A DNA stretch of 64,000 bases from Pollenia angustigena (lineage: Eukaryota; Arthropoda; Insecta; Diptera; Polleniidae), in the NCBI GenBank assembly GCA_930367215.1, contig OV884059.1, positions 19,306,945-19,370,944 on the forward strand. Direction: 5' to 3'. The number at the start of each line of letters is the position of its first letter. The first letter of the stretch is position 1. The position numbers were made by a program, and so were the translations under genes. The notes under the pieces were generated by a model. That model was not told the DNA's origin. It was given only the letters and a program-made list of their open reading frames with translations, and made no database searches. Below are positions 19,995 through 31,978 of the stretch, one piece after another.

Positions 19995-21691
19995 ATTGGC
20001 TTTAGGGTTGCCATACGTACTGTTTTAAGCAGTACATGTACTGATTTTTTGCAATTGTACTGTTTTATGCACAACTCCTAAAACAGTACGCAAATGTACT
20101 GTTTTTTACACTTTGTACTGTTTTTTGTACTGTTTTTTTTTTGCTCAGTCTATATTTAACAGAACTGGCTTACAAAAAATTATGTTGTGTTAAAAAAAAA
20201 GTTCTAAAATAATAAGAGTTTTTACGCTGTGGTCATTGTTTTCTCATAAATACACAGTAGAGATCTAAATTATAATGGGTGGCTCGTAGCAGTGGTATAT
20301 TTTCGTGTTGTTATGATTTTATGGCTACCTCTTCCAATAGTCTTTCCCTTTCCACACCTGAGAAAGACAAAAATAAAATCTAAATTTTTTTAAGTACTAA
20401 AAAATACTTATTCCAAAACAGTTATCGTTAATTTTTAGAACTTTTTTAATTTTCGGGCATGTTCTGGAAATCGAAATCACGTAAAATTGAAAACAAACAA
20501 ATTTGGAAAATTATCCGTGTTCAAAATTTATAAAAATACCTAATACTTTTGAGGACCACTTTTCTTTACCTAAACTACTGAAATAAGAAAAAGATAAGTA
20601 AATTTTTACAAAAATTTTTTTGAAAATATTCATCGTTTTCAATTGCACTTGATTTTAAATATTTTCAGATTTTGTGAAATAAAAATAAACCAAACTATTT
20701 TTTTTGGATTTTATAGATTAATGGCCAATTTCACCAAGTTCAGGGGGCAAATTATGGCAGTCGTGATCGAATACTTTTTCGATTCGAAAGCAATTTTATT
20801 TCTAATTCTCTCTGTCTATACTGAACGGATCGAAATTATTTTTTTAGTATTGAATAGCATTTATTTTAGTTTTCACAACACTGAAAAAATAATAACGATT
20901 CGTTCAGTATCAACTGAAATAACATTGCCTTCGAATCTAAAAAGTATTTGATAACGACTGCCATAATTTGCCCCCAGATTTAATTAACTTTCATTATAAA
21001 AGTCAAAAAACCTATTGTTTTAGTAATAGTTAATTATAGCTGAACTTGGTAAAATTAGCCGTAAATAATTTAAAAATTATTTAAAATTGGAAAATTAATT
21101 TAGGAAACAAACATTTTCTCAAATTCTATATGATTTGTGCAACTATGTGTGTAGTGAAAATTGCTTTAAATACGAATATGTTTAAAGAAAATCGTACTTA
21201 CAAAATCAATGAGTTGATTGTTTTGAGCTAAGTAAGGCTTTTCACATTTCTTATATGGCTTACAGCAATGTTATGGTTTTCCTGGCCAAATGCTTCGTTT
21301 GTGGTGTTTGCTTTTTAAGCGCAAATGGAGTAATTTCATATGTATATTTATGAAATGCCATAAACTGGAAATAATTCCTTTGACGTTACACATTTTAAGT
21401 GTATTTCTTTCTTTATATAATTGTTGTTGCATATTCAATCAAAAGTTTAAAATATTTTCCCCAATTTCAGCTAAAACTAACTATTACTTTAACTTCCAGC
21501 TTACAATATGTTTTGACAGCTTGAACTGATAGTTTATTATAGCTGAACTTGGTGAAATTGGGGGTTACTTATTAAAACAAATGGTAATGTTGTCGTAAAA
21601 AAATGTACTGTTTTTTTTTTTTATTGTACTGTTTTTATGTATTCAATGTACTGTTTTTCCGAATTTAAAATCTGGCTACCCTAATTGGCTT
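19995..21691. mobile_element. Non-autonomous hAT element, 8-bp TSD ATTGGCTT
   Basis: A 1681-bp element (20003-21683) flanked by ATTGGCTT on both sides. Its ends are TAGGGTTGCCATAC and the inverse of TAGGGTAGCCAGAT. Close to each end lie clustered copies of TACTGTTTT (about five on the left within 150 bp, three on the right), as expected of hAT subterminal transposase-binding motifs. The interior holds nested MITEs and no transposase. It sits inside the Tc1 relict, and joining the flanks restores its reading direction. Confidence 0.85.
20731..21060. mobile_element. Nested MITEs inside the hAT element
   Basis: The inner unit (20742-20977) has ends GGGGGCAAATTATGGCAGTCG and its inverse. It splits an outer unit whose ends are AATTTCACCAAGTTCAG and CTGAACTTGGTAAAATT. 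A further copy of the outer end, TATAGCTGAACTTGGTGAAATT, lies at 21538-21561. This gives three or four levels of nesting within the Tc1 relict. Confidence 0.65.
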
Positions 21692-21985
21692 TAACGTTTC
21701 GTACCAAAAAGTCCGAGCACTAAGCTAACCAGGCTGCTTCCCTAACGTATGTGCTGGGAGCCATTATGGAAATTCTTTCTTTTTTTGGCTTTAGAAAAAT
21801 CATGTGGACCTTTCTTTCTACCCGAACCAGGTTTTCTACTTACGGAAAAGTTCTCTTGATACTGTTTAATATCATTGGAAACAATTTTACGGCAGACTAT
21901 TGATTGTTTGGCCAATTTTTTGTAGGAGTAAGTTGGGGTTTGTTGAAAATATTTAATAATTTTAGTACGCACTTCTTCTCGTCAC

Positions 21986-23140
21986 TCATTTTACTTAATT
22001 TAACAACAAATGCAGATAATTGACATTTAACATAATAACTAACCTTTTTATTTGCAGACAATTTTCAGCTATAAAACTTCTAATTGTTTGTTTACCTTTT
22101 TTTCAAATTCTTCTTCTTTATATACTTTATATACTCGTTCAAAACAAGCGTTACATGTTGGTACAGAATGCATATTTAAAACTATTTCAGCTAGTTTTTG
22201 AAAAGGTTTCGAGCCATTAGCATCTTGGTAGGACAAAGTTTTCGAACCAAAAAAGATTTTAATGATTTTTGTACCAACGTCTTAAACAAACCGGTCTTGC
22301 CATTGCACAAATGGCATATATAATAATAAAAATCCCTATTGAAAACTGCTTTTTTCCCAAAAAATCCTCTGGGTATTTTCACGAAAATTTTATCCCCAAT
22401 TTTGATCTACCAAAGGTTAAAATACAATTTGGTATAAGGATTGATATTTGACTATTGACGTCAGCTGTGGTCGATGGCTGCGAGTGTAAGACGGCAAATC
22501 CCTCTGAGGAGATCGAGTGGTAGCGATCGAAACATGTCAGGGTAACCAGCCGCCTGGGTTCGTATCTCAGGTCAGCCAAGAATGAATGATTATCAATAAC
22601 AATTTTAATTAAATTTTATGTTGTAAAATTCCTTTCTTCATAAAAATAATTTAATGAAAATTAAATTTGATGAATTTAAGCCTGATTAAAAATATTGAAA
22701 ATTTGGATTAAAAACCATAAATAGTTCAACAAAATTACCACAATTTCATACAAGTTTTTATTATCATTAATTTTGGTAATCTAAAAAAATTTTAAAATAA
22801 GTAATCCTGCCTTTTAAAAACGCTTTTTTGCTCTCCTGAAAAATTATTATTTTTCACTTACAACGTTATTCGCGGCTGTGCTTCATTTGTCTCTTAAACC
22901 GAAAAGCGTAACGAAATATGTAAAAAATTTGTATTATGTATTATTTCAGAATGTGAAAAAGAACATTTGCTAACAAATTTTACTCTTTTGATCCAAATAT
23001 TAAATTCACCATTAAGGAGGAATGTAATTTTAAAGTTTCTTATAAAGATACATTAATATTTTATTTTTATATATTTCAGCTATAAGGACCTTAAGAATTA
23101 AATTCTTTAATGGACCAGAGGATTACATCATGAACACCAA
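21986..23140. other. AT-rich interval with a possible SINE-like patch
   Basis: 22455-22575 is less AT-rich than its surroundings and contains GGGTTCGTATCTC, which resembles a pol III B box, with GGTAGCGATCGA upstream. A tRNA-derived SINE is possible, but I see no clear A box, tail or target duplication. Nothing else is recognisable. Confidence 0.3.
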
Positions 23141-23198
23141 TAGTAATAATAATAATTATAATAATAATAGTAATAATAACAACAATAATAATAATATA
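23141..23198. repeat. (AAT)n/(AAC)n microsatellite
   Basis: Trinucleotide run of AAT interspersed with AAC and AGT. Confidence 0.8.
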
Positions 23199-23874
23199 AT
23201 TATAAAATCAAGTTTTGAACAAAACAATTGGGAATGAAACTAAAAGAAAATAAAAATTAGAGCAAAAATAAATGGTACATACTTATAATAATTTGAAATT
23301 ATAATATTTGGCTAAAGTTGTTATGATACTTGCTATTTTTTATATTGGATTTTTTTTAGCATTGACTGAATGAAACAACAAATGCGAGAAAGAACAAGAA
23401 ATACAATTTGATAAACAAACCCTTTTTTTTTGATTGACATATCTCATGTTTATTTTTTTCTTTGACTGAAACAAAAAAATGGTAAAAGCTTGGGCAGATG
23501 AAACTATTTTGTTGTATGAAACAGGTGCCCTTCATATGGGATTTCAAATCATCAATATTCAATTAAAGAATATACTCTGATGTAATTCGTAATATTTTAC
23601 ATTAAATTTTATTGTTTAAAAAAAAAAAAATTGTTTGTGATTCCAAAATAAAATGTAAACAAAACAAACAATACTGCCCACGTTTTTTTCCCACAAAAAC
23701 CCGTCAAAAAAGCTAAAAATCGCAAAAAAAAAAAGTTAAAAACCGCTACTTTCGATCAAAAACTAAAAAAAAAAAAATGGCAACAGTGCTAACAATTAAT
23801 CTGGAAATGTCAATTTTAAGTTAAAAATTTTTATATTTTTTTTAACAGTCTTAGATTATTTATCGATAACACAT
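23199..23874. other. AT-rich interval, no gene seen
   Basis: Only short chance frames and A/T homopolymers. Near 23700-23780, CCCGTCAAAAAAGCT... and GGCAACAGTGC are reminiscent of hAT-type ends, but no partner end was found. Confidence 0.35.
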
Positions 23875-24510
23875 GTATATTTGGGTGGGGTGCAATAACC
23901 TCACATGAAATAAAGTCACAGTGAGTTTATTTCCACTTCAAATGGCAATAAAGTCACGTGATGTTATTTCCAAACGCAAATGAAATAAATTCACAGTGAG
24001 GTTATTTCCATTTTAGTAATTTTATACAAAAAAAAAGTGAGTTTATTTCCATTTATAATAAAACCAACAAAATAACAAATCAATACTACATACAATAGAA
24101 CATAAATGAATGGATAAGCCTGAAAATAAAAATGAAATCCTTAGTTATCATTGGAAAAATAAAAGCTAAGATTTTTTCCCTTTTACGAAATATTTCCTTC
24201 TCTATGTACATTCTTGAAGGTATAAACATTCCGTAAAAGGGAAAATCCTTAGTTATCATTGGAAAAATAAAAATTGGCTGCGAAGAAAGTGTCATGTCTC
24301 GTATAGCAGAGCAAATAATTGGTGAAGCGAATAAAAAAATATGAGATTATTACTCATTCACAATAATATGATGTGATGTTATTACCAATCTGAAATTTTT
24401 AAAATGTGATTTCATTTCATTTTTAAATGGAAATAACATCATGTGAGCTTATTTCCAAATATGATGGAAATAAACTCACTGTGAAGTTATTGCACCCCAC
24501 CGTATATTTG
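23875..24510. mobile_element. MULE-like non-autonomous element, 9-bp TSD GTATATTTG
   Basis: A 618-bp element (23884-24501) with inverted ends GGTGGGGTGCAATAAC and 9-bp flanking repeats GTATATTTG. A 9-bp duplication fits Mutator-like elements. Motifs such as TCACAGTGAG(G)TTATTTCCA and GTGATGTTATT recur several times at each end. Inside, AATCCTTAGTTATCATTGG occurs twice (about 24137 and 24246). It has no coding capacity. Confidence 0.8.
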
Positions 24511-26413
24511 TTTGACATTTCAAGATTTTTTATGATATAATCATACTCTTTACACTTAGTTTTCCTATGCAAATATATTTGCACTGTTCTCCAATAAAAA
24601 ATACAAAAAATAGCAAGTATCATAACAGCTTCAGCAGTTATTAGAAAAAGACAAAAAAAAATTATAATAATAAAAAGAGAAAGATAAAGTCAAAGGCCAG
24701 ACATTTTGTGAAACATAATCCATAAGAGTTTTCTTGAATCTCTGTCTGTCAACAATTAGTTTTATATTTGAGGGCAACTAGTTCCCAAGCTTTATGGCAT
24801 TGATGAAGAAAAATCAGCTTGAATTTAAATAGTTGTTACGAGGGGGCATTAGGGTCACACCCGACCTACCGAATCAAATTTTGTATGGCGCTGATCGATT
24901 ATTTTATAATTTTTGTAGAAATAGTAGGTTTCGTATGCGAAGGTTATCCACTAAGCCACAACCAAGAATCATGGTTCTTCAGGATAAAAAACTACTATAT
25001 CTGTGAACACCGTATACATAACGAGTTGCATTGTTAAATGAGACTTGTAATTTATGTAGAGTGCACGAATTCAATTTGCTATTTTCCACCGCAGAAGTAG
25101 TAATAACAGGTAGAATTAACTGTACAATGAGGCGTTTCTTGATCTGTCGGTGTGCAACCAGAGGTTATTCGTAGATTGCGCAGTTTCATACATTACTACT
25201 GCGTAAGTACTACATTATAAATATGATCATTGCATGGAACTTCACTTTTTTCACATATGCAAGTAGAGCATCGCCAAGCTGATTAAAATCAAGTTTCATC
25301 CTGCTTATGAGTAATAAAAATGATTTTACCGGATTAAGAATAAGGGGGTTAGCCATAGCCCACTCATAAACAGCTTTTAGGTCCTCATTAAGTAACACAT
25401 ATCATCAACAAGGCCAATACGACTATTTATATACAATTGGATATCATCAGCATATTCGTGAATGTTAACAGAATTGTCGACATTAAATATATCGATGATT
25501 AAAATACTGAAAAGCAACGGTCCAAGAACTGAGCCCTGTGGAACTCCAAAATGTACATCCTTGAAACTAGACTCTCTTAAACCGATAACAACCTTTTGTA
25601 CACGATCAGATAAATAGCTACTTATGAGAGACACTGCGCTTCGACCAAACCCAAAGAAGCATTCCAATTTCATACAACGAATTAAATGACCTACTCTATC
25701 GAAGGCCTTTGAAAAGTCCAATAAGCACATTAGCGACAGATCACCCACATCATATGCTGGCCTGATATCATCAAATACTTTCAGTACAGCAGTAGTATAA
25801 CTATGGTTTTATCGAAACCCAGATTGCAACGGGGACAGCAAGCAATTTGTATTGATGAAGTCAATCATTTGCCGTGACATTATTGTTTCAAATACTTTAC
25901 CAAGAACAAGAACTATACTAATCGGCCTTAAGTCACTAGGGAGATTTGGAGAGTTCGTTTTTGCAACTGGTATAATCCGACCAATTTTCCACACTTTTGG
26001 AAAAGTGGAAGTTGTAATACAGTACTTAATGATATGTGTTATAAATCCAATAGGGTAATATTATTTTCAGAAATCGTATACACACACCATCTTCACTAAT
26101 GGCATTAGAACGAATGCTCATCACAGTGCTATAGACTTCATCATCAAATATAGCGGAAAACTCAAATCCATTCGGGCAAACATAAGAGGGCTGAATAGTA
26201 GACAAGTCTGGATCATTTGGAGCGTTCAATGAAAAAAAAAATCATTTAGAGTGTTAGGATCTAATAGACAATCTGAGTTTTCACGCGGGTGGCACCTAAA
26301 CTTTTGATATTCATCCAGAGCTGTCTAGAGGGTAGTGACGTGTTTTGCTTCCGCGAGAAAAAAAGTATCTCGCTTCTCTCACAAACAATTTAGTACGATT
26401 CCTAGCTCTATTA

Positions 26414-27024
26414 TATCGGGTGATTTTTTAGCTATTATCTTTTTGGCAATACTGGTTTAAACAGCTGACGCACGTTTCGTGTTTTGTTTCACTGTCAAAC
26501 ATCTTCAGTTTGGTCTATAATTTAACCATGAATCGTCTTACAAACGAACAACGCTTGCAAATTATTGAATTTTATTATCAAAATGCGTGCTCTGTTAAGA
26601 AAGTTCATCGCGAGCTTCTTCCATTTTAATGAGAGGCGAGTTCGGTGAACATTTTATTTCACGTTCGGGACCGGTCAATTGGCCGCCTAGATCGTGCGAT
26701 CTAACGCCTTTAGCCTATTTTTTGTGCGGCTATGTTAAAGCTCATGTCTATACACACATGCCCGCTTCAATTGACGCATTGGAAGACAACATTGAAGCAT
26801 TTATTCATAAGATACCGGCCGAAATGTTTAAAAGAGTATGCCAAAATTGGACTAAGCGGATGGACTATTTGAAGCGCAGTCACGGTCAACATTTGCATGA
26901 AATAATCTTCAAACATTAAATTATATGGACCGTACTATCGATTCAAATAAAGATTTCATGCATTTTTCTGAATATTATGTGTTTTTTTTTTAACTTTCCT
27001 ATAGCTCTTAAAAAATCACCCATA
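26414..27024 (+). mobile_element. Internally deleted mariner-type element, TA target
   Basis: A 607-bp element (26416-27022) between TA dinucleotides, with ends GGGTGATTTTTTAGC and the near-inverse CTTAAAAAATCACCC. It keeps the first codons (MNRLTNEQRLQIIEFYYQ, 26528 on) and the last about 96 codons (26629-26919: RGEFGEHFISR, WPPRSCDLTPL, KAHVYTHMPAS), joined by a large internal deletion. Such deletion derivatives of IS630-Tc1-mariner elements are moved by full-length relatives. Confidence 0.85.
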
Positions 27025-27139
27025 AGAACTAACTGTTTGAAGCAGAGGGATATCTTTTCCATCTGTTAAAACATCGATTGCGCTCACAAATTGAATTTTA
27101 ACAGTCGCACTAAACCACGGACATGAAGATTTCTTAACG

Positions 27140-27709
27140 TAAAAAAAAAGATTGTCAATATGTAGTGTTGTCGCCAGAAATACCCCAGTTTGTTATCTAT
27201 TGTACCTTGTACCAGCAGTCAGTTAAGTTACTATTAACCACAGAATACTAACATAACTGTCACGAGACGGAAGATTTTCATTTTTTTGTCTCTTTCTAAG
27301 CAAGCTGCCTTTTTGCATTTCTCTTTTCATCATCTTCTATGCCGCAATACAAAGAACACAAATTTATTTAGTTTAAATTTATTTGCAAAACTGTTGTAAA
27401 AATTAACTTTTAAGCTCACCCCAACACGAGTAAATAATATTTAAGTAAGTTAATAACATTATAAAACAAAACAATATTACTAATTAAATTTTTTTGCCCA
27501 AAAAACAACGTTTGTTGAACTAATCCATTTTTCTTTAACGTGGTTGTATTTTGTTATTTTTGTTTTGATCACGCCGTTTGTGTTGATTGTTGCGGCCTGT
27601 TTTTACACCTTACCACTTCACTACCAAAAAAAGCTTTCAGCCTCTTTCTTCGAAAGCTGCCCTCGCAACTGATTTTGGCCTTTTTCACACGTCACTTTTT
27701 ACAGTTCTG
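27140..27709. other. Unassigned insertion within the LINE relict
   Basis: This separates linker and endonuclease codons of the LINE. It holds inverted pieces CACAGAATACTAACA (about 27240) and TGTTAGTATTCTGTG (about 27707), which may be the ends of a roughly 480-bp non-coding element. No duplication was identified. Confidence 0.4.
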
Positions 27710-28645
27710 TTAGTATTCTGTGCTATTAACAAGGTCAGATAATAACAAGGGATAATCAATTAACCTGAAATCCCTATACGATACCAAACGTGATGTCTCA
27801 GTCTTACTAAGACTAATATTAATCGAACAAAACAAAAGGTCATGATCTGAAACAAATGATATTTGATCGAATAGCATTAAATAGCCAGGATCCGATAACA
27901 TAAACAAATCAAGTAGGCTTGGCCAACCGAACTTATGCAGTTTAATAGATTTACCTTAGAGTTATTCATCACATAACATATTAATGTTAAAATCTTCACA
28001 AGTCATATAAAAATCATAATCAATTATGTACGAATTAAAATTAGTGAAAAAAGGCATAAGATCATACTTCTTATTAGGGTTATACACACATGACACTAAA
28101 ACTCTAGTAGCATTATCATAGATTTCCAAATTAAGAAATTCAACTCCTGGTTCTAAGTAGCTAGATTTGCTGACAAATTTAGATTTAAGACTTGACTTGC
28201 TATATATTGCCCCCACCACCACCTTTTCGGTCACCTCTATTGTTATGATATAGAGTATATCCCCCTATAGCATAATGAGCAGTAGACACATCATTAGTAA
28301 ACCAAGTTTCAGCAACACAAATTACATCAATACCTGAGTTCTCAAAAGTGCATCTAACGTCATCTTATTTTAAGCCATGCAGACTCCTAGCAATAATAAG
28401 GAAAGAGAATAAATTATTAATGGACTGGTATCAAAAGCATTGGTGCCTATTATGAACTAAATTCGATTTTCGACAGCAGGCGAATAAGCTGATCGAACGA
28501 ATTTTCATTTGGTATTATGGAGCGCATTCGATAAAAATTTACTATTGTGATTTTGTTAATTCACAGTAGTATATTTTCGATCAGCTGTCACTTTAAATAA
28601 AAAATTTTTGTTAACAAATTTAAAAATCTAATATATGTAAGTCAT

Positions 28646-28751
28646 GACTACGACGGAATTATGGTACGATGATTCCTCTGATGAAGATGAACGCTTACTG
28701 GAACTGGCCAGAAGTAGAAAAAGGTTGAGATTTCTGCGAATTCGTTTGTAG
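28646..28751 (+). pseudogene. HARBI1-like transposase first exon remnant
   Basis: An ATG starts TTTELWYDDSSDEDERLLEL and continues ARSRKRLRFLRIRL to a stop. An acidic then Arg-rich N-terminus is common in PIF/Harbinger transposases. Nothing downstream encodes the catalytic domain. Confidence 0.5.
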
Positions 28752-28779
28752 CTGCAATAACTGCATTCTTTCCGTCTTC

Positions 28780-29461
28780 TTACACTTTTCAGCACCTTTT
28801 TCTTTGCGAGGTGTTTTCTCGCGAAGTGATAAATTGTGTTCTTCTATATCCATATTTTCTGTTTCTGTTTCTTTATAATTATGTATTATTATTTGTTGCT
28901 GTCGAAACTATGCACTGGTCGTTGTCACTTAGAGCGCCTAAACCGAACTCTAACCCCGGTGGATTTACGCAGGTTTCAAGCTCTAGTAAGCCAATTATGG
29001 CTTCCTCAATATTGGTTAAATGTTGTAAATTGTTTGGTCCTCCTCCCGTTGCACGGTATTCAGCTTTGTTTCGGCTTTTTTTTTTTTTTTTTTGTTTTGG
29101 ACTTCATATCAGCCCATACCGGTTAAACCAGTTATTTGAATTAATTTCTTTAATCAACCCAATAATGAATAAAAATTGTCCAGGAGTTTTCTCCTTTTTC
29201 CTATTTAAACTCAATTGTAAAAATATGAGAAAACTACCGGGGAATTTTTTGCACAATTTGGTTGAATATATATTTAATTACCTTAATCCACTTTGCTGTC
29301 GTCCTAACGGGTGGTCCCAAACAATTTAGCTCCTTCGAGATTTCATCCCACTTCTTTGTAGCCTGAACTTTTGTAATAATTCCTTTTGCCAACAATGGAT
29401 TTTGTTCCATAAGGGAAACAAGCTTTTCCAGCTGCTGCTTACTACTGACGACTTTAGTCCT
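28780..29461 (-). pseudogene. Harbinger Myb/SANT-like DNA-binding protein, broken
   Basis: An exon after an acceptor TTTATGCAG (29461 down to about 29285) encodes SSKQQLEKLVSLMEQNPLLA, KKWDEISKELNCLGPP and VRTTAKWIK before a GTAATT donor. This is a Myb/SANT-like domain of the kind encoded next to Harbinger transposases, whose partner protein aids nuclear entry and end binding. A distal part (about 29070-28900) reads ATGGGPNNLQHLTNIEEAII and GLLELETCVNPPG in another frame, interrupted by a poly-T run. It is decayed. Confidence 0.65.
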
Positions 29462-29799
29462 GCATAAAATAACCAAAAATAATTAAAAATGTGGAATTTG
29501 CACACCAAAACTAATAAATTAACAAAAACTTACATTTTCAACAATTTATTTTTTAATTATTTACACCGTCGAAAGCAAATTTTTTTCGTTGAAAAATTCG
29601 ATACACAACGAAATTTTCGACAGTGCTGCCAACTCATTAACATTCGATATTCGATGTTCGATAGCCAGCGAAAATCGTTTATCGAAAGTAACTCATAATA
29701 GGGGCCATTAATTTTCAGGAAGAATAATAAATTATTTTTTGAAACACCCAAAAAGAATGATCAAACAAACATACAGCTAAAAATCTAATAGAAAGGGTA

Positions 29800-30300
29800 T
29801 TAACTAGGGTATTCATTAATTCGGGGTTTTGCTTTAATCGGTAAATCGTTTGATTAATTAATCGAGGTTTTGGTTTAATCGGTTAATTTTGTTATTGATC
29901 GTGTAACCGGTTAAATTTTTTTTCTAAATTAAATAATATGTATCAATAAATAAAAATTAAAAATTATTTATTATTTGGAGTTTTTTAGTAAAAAAAAACA
30001 ATAACATAACTATTCTTGAACTAAAACGAGCAAACAAAAAAATAATTAAAAACTATGTAATAAATTTTTTTTAATTATAACTTAGTATGTATTTATTAAA
30101 AAATAAACTGTGCGATCATTTTATTAATTATTTCAATAGTTTAAGGAGACTTTATAAAATAATATTTTAGAAAAATAAATTGGTTTAAATGTTTAGGATT
30201 TAAGCGATACTTTTCTTTTGCTTTGATCAAACTTGACTTGGAAAAAATTCTTTCACTTATCGAAGATGTTAGAGAAATCGAAAGCAACTTATAATACACA
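29800..30300 (-). pseudogene. hAT transposase C-terminal dimerisation domain, fragment
   Basis: The minus strand encodes NVYYKLLSISLTSSISERIF followed by SKSSLIKAKEKYRLNPKHLN. This corresponds to the hATC dimerisation motif (typically '...SVxLTSSxSERxFS...KKRxRLxPKxxN'). The 3' side carries repeated TTAATCGGTTAA / AATTAATCGAGGTTTTGG text ending in CTAGGGTATTCATTAATTCGG (29806 on), which may be the element's terminus. More hAT-like text may lie beyond the MITE at 31090-31330. No catalytic part is recognised. Confidence 0.65.
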
Positions 30301-30376
30301 TTACCCTTTTTCTCAGTAATTTTCCTGGAGTTCTCTAATCATATAAAATCTTTCATTATGCCATTAGAGGCCTGTA

Positions 30377-31089
30377 CCCATGTTCTGTAACTTTAGTGAG
30401 AACTTCTTGCATCGAAAAGATGTGAAACAAAATATTCCGTCGTTTCTCGAAAAGTGAGAAAAATGTGTGTCTGTAACTCAAGTCGAAAACTATGAAAAGA
30501 GATTACGTCGTTACGTTATAAATGTCATAATATTGCACTCGAAGCCGATGTGACATTGCAGACGTTCAGAACGCCAGTAACACACATCGTTGACGGCGAC
30601 CAAAATTTACTAAAATTGAAAATTGTTCAACGACGGCGGCGAAAATACAAACGTCGGCTATACCAAATTGTGTAAAGAGCGACTTTAATGTTTGTTGTTT
30701 GCAAACGAGCTTTGAAGACATTCGTATATTTTATTAAAATGTTAAAAGCAAAATAATAAAACAATGAAAAATGTGCCAAGAACAAAATATTATTATTATT
30801 CTTTGCATTTTTAATGGTTTTTAGTGTTAAAATTTTTTCTCGCCCCATTTTTAATCGTGAGTTTATTTGACAGTTCAAAGCGGGAACTTTTCTCACCAAA
30901 ACGTTGCAGACACACTTTTTCTGTAAATTGGCGAGTAATTTCCTTACGTGACAGCTTGTACTCGCCAAAAAAAGTTACAGACACAGTTAAGTGAGAAAAA
31001 CAGCTGTTTGTTACAATTTATGGCATTTTTGTTTCATTTCACACATTTCAATCGAAAACTTTCTCGACGCGAGAGTTACAGAACATGGG
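30377..31089. mobile_element. MITE with CCCATGTTCTGTAAC ends (713 bp)
   Basis: Inverted ends CCCATGTTCTGTAACTTT and AGTTACAGAACATGGG, with further inverted similarity inward (GCATCGAAAAGATGTGAAAC versus GTTTC...ACATTTCAATCGAAA). Internal motifs GTGAGAAAAA and GTCTGTAAC recur in both halves. I found no unambiguous target duplication. It is inserted in hAT-derived sequence. Confidence 0.7.
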
Positions 31090-31429
31090 CACTGTTTTAA
31101 TTTTTTTAAATGTTTAAAACTTCTAAATGTTTCGATTAATTATGTTATTGTGTTATAAACAAGAGTTTCTTCTGTTGTCAGGTTATCATATCTAACTCAT
31201 CCTGACAAAGCTCAGCACCGAACCTTCCGCAAAAAAGTTAATTTCCGAATTCCTTAATTTCTGTTTTTGTACTGTATTTTAAGAATGTATTTCTAGAAGA
31301 AAATATATGTTCCCATGAAATTTTCATTCCCCTGGAAGAAAAAAAAACAGCAATCGTGAATCTAATGCAGCGGTCATCACAAAGAGAGACAGTTAAACAT
31401 GTGTATGTAGTGGTGAGTGCAAACCCTGC

Positions 31430-31790
31430 AAATAAAATAAAATGATAAAATGGACTACTCCATGGACTGGTCCGATGTAATGCAAGCATGGACCATGCCA
31501 TTGTTAAAAAGTGTTTGTAGTCAGACGACATGTCTTCGTTTTTAAACGACATGCTTTCATTTTTAAACGACTTCAAAACTAATCCTCTTGAGTATACCAT
31601 GGAGTAGTTTTAAAACTACTCCTTAGTTGTCCAAAGGTGGGTTATATGGTCCTCCCTTAAGACATCGTAATATTAAATAGACCAGGTTTTTTCCATACGT
31701 TTGGGTTACTTTTGGACTAGTCCTGGTCCCTTGTGGACTACTCTTTACACGCGTGTTTGGACTGGTCCTTTTATTTGCAGGGAAGAGAGG
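31430..31790. repeat. Repeat related (inverted) to 14590-14760
   Basis: Shared elements: TGGACTAGTCC, GGACTGGTCC, ATGCAAGCATGGACCATG, TTTTTAAACGACATG and TTATTTGCAGG. The segment is itself roughly palindromic (TGGACTACTCCATGGACTGG near 31451 against GGACTAGTCCTGG...GGACTACTC near 31712-31745). Probably a MITE; its ends are not resolved. Confidence 0.5.
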
Positions 31791-31978
31791 AAAAAAATTT
31801 ACTCGTTTGAGACATTAATAGCCTATTTCACGATTTCGAAAGAAAACTCAAGCGAACGAAAGCTACTCACACGAATTCGAATCAATTTGGATTTCACTAT
31901 TTCGATTGCTTTCTTTCGCTTGAGTTTACGTGTGTCAAATTATGTATTTTACGTACAATCAACCAGACCGACACATTA

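Larger units (their letters stand above)
19590..21985 (-). pseudogene. Tc1-like transposase relict, split by a hAT element
   Basis: On the minus strand, the N-terminal helix-turn-helix part (about 21960-21690) encodes KIIKYFQQTPTYSYKKLAKQ, ENFSVSRKPGSGRKKGPHD and HIREAAWLA. After the hAT insertion (21683-20003), frame-disrupted catalytic text follows: NAGLKTYKVQK, DDETYVLANFSQLPGQSLYV, and RSQTFVTRGAISTEINIKEC with LQKRLFPFIRHHSV (to about 19600). DETYV corresponds to the first catalytic Asp region of a long Tc1-type family. Several stops and frameshifts are present and the third catalytic residue is not found, so it is dead. Confidence 0.75.
24690..28390 (-). pseudogene. Decayed non-LTR retrotransposon ORF2 with insertions
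   Basis: Minus-strand pieces follow the normal order. Endonuclease: 28234-27962 (VVVGAIYSKSSLKSKFV) and 27907-27710 with the catalytic-type SDH (FVSDHDLLFCSI). Linker: about 27130-27030 and 26400-26230 (DPNTLNDFF). RT: 26229-26026, 25994-25809 (KIGRIIPVAK, DLRPISIVL) and 25748-25377 (LLDFSKAFDRVGH, GVPQGSVLGPLLFS, EYADDIQLYI). RT end and C-terminus: 25398-25210 and on to about 24690. Stops and frameshifts occur throughout. A deleted mariner (26416-27022) and unassigned DNA (about 27140-27710) interrupt it. The clade resembles the CR1/Jockey LINE at 16.6-17.8 kb but the sequences clearly differ. Confidence 0.8.
28439..29709. mobile_element. Defective PIF/Harbinger element (1.27 kb)
   Basis: The inverted ends GGTGCCTATTATGA and the inverse of GGCCCCTATTATGAG (28442-29706) lie between ATT trinucleotides (28439-28441, 29707-29709), fitting the 3-bp duplications of PIF/Harbinger. 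Inside are the first exon of a HARBI1-like transposase (plus strand) and the Myb/SANT-like companion gene (minus strand). The DDE exons are missing. Confidence 0.75.

Noticed and set aside
22440..22590. Possible tRNA-derived SINE
   Set aside because: Only a B-box-like GGGTTCGTATCTC is visible; no convincing A box, cloverleaf, tail or target duplication, so it is mentioned only as a possibility in the interval entry.
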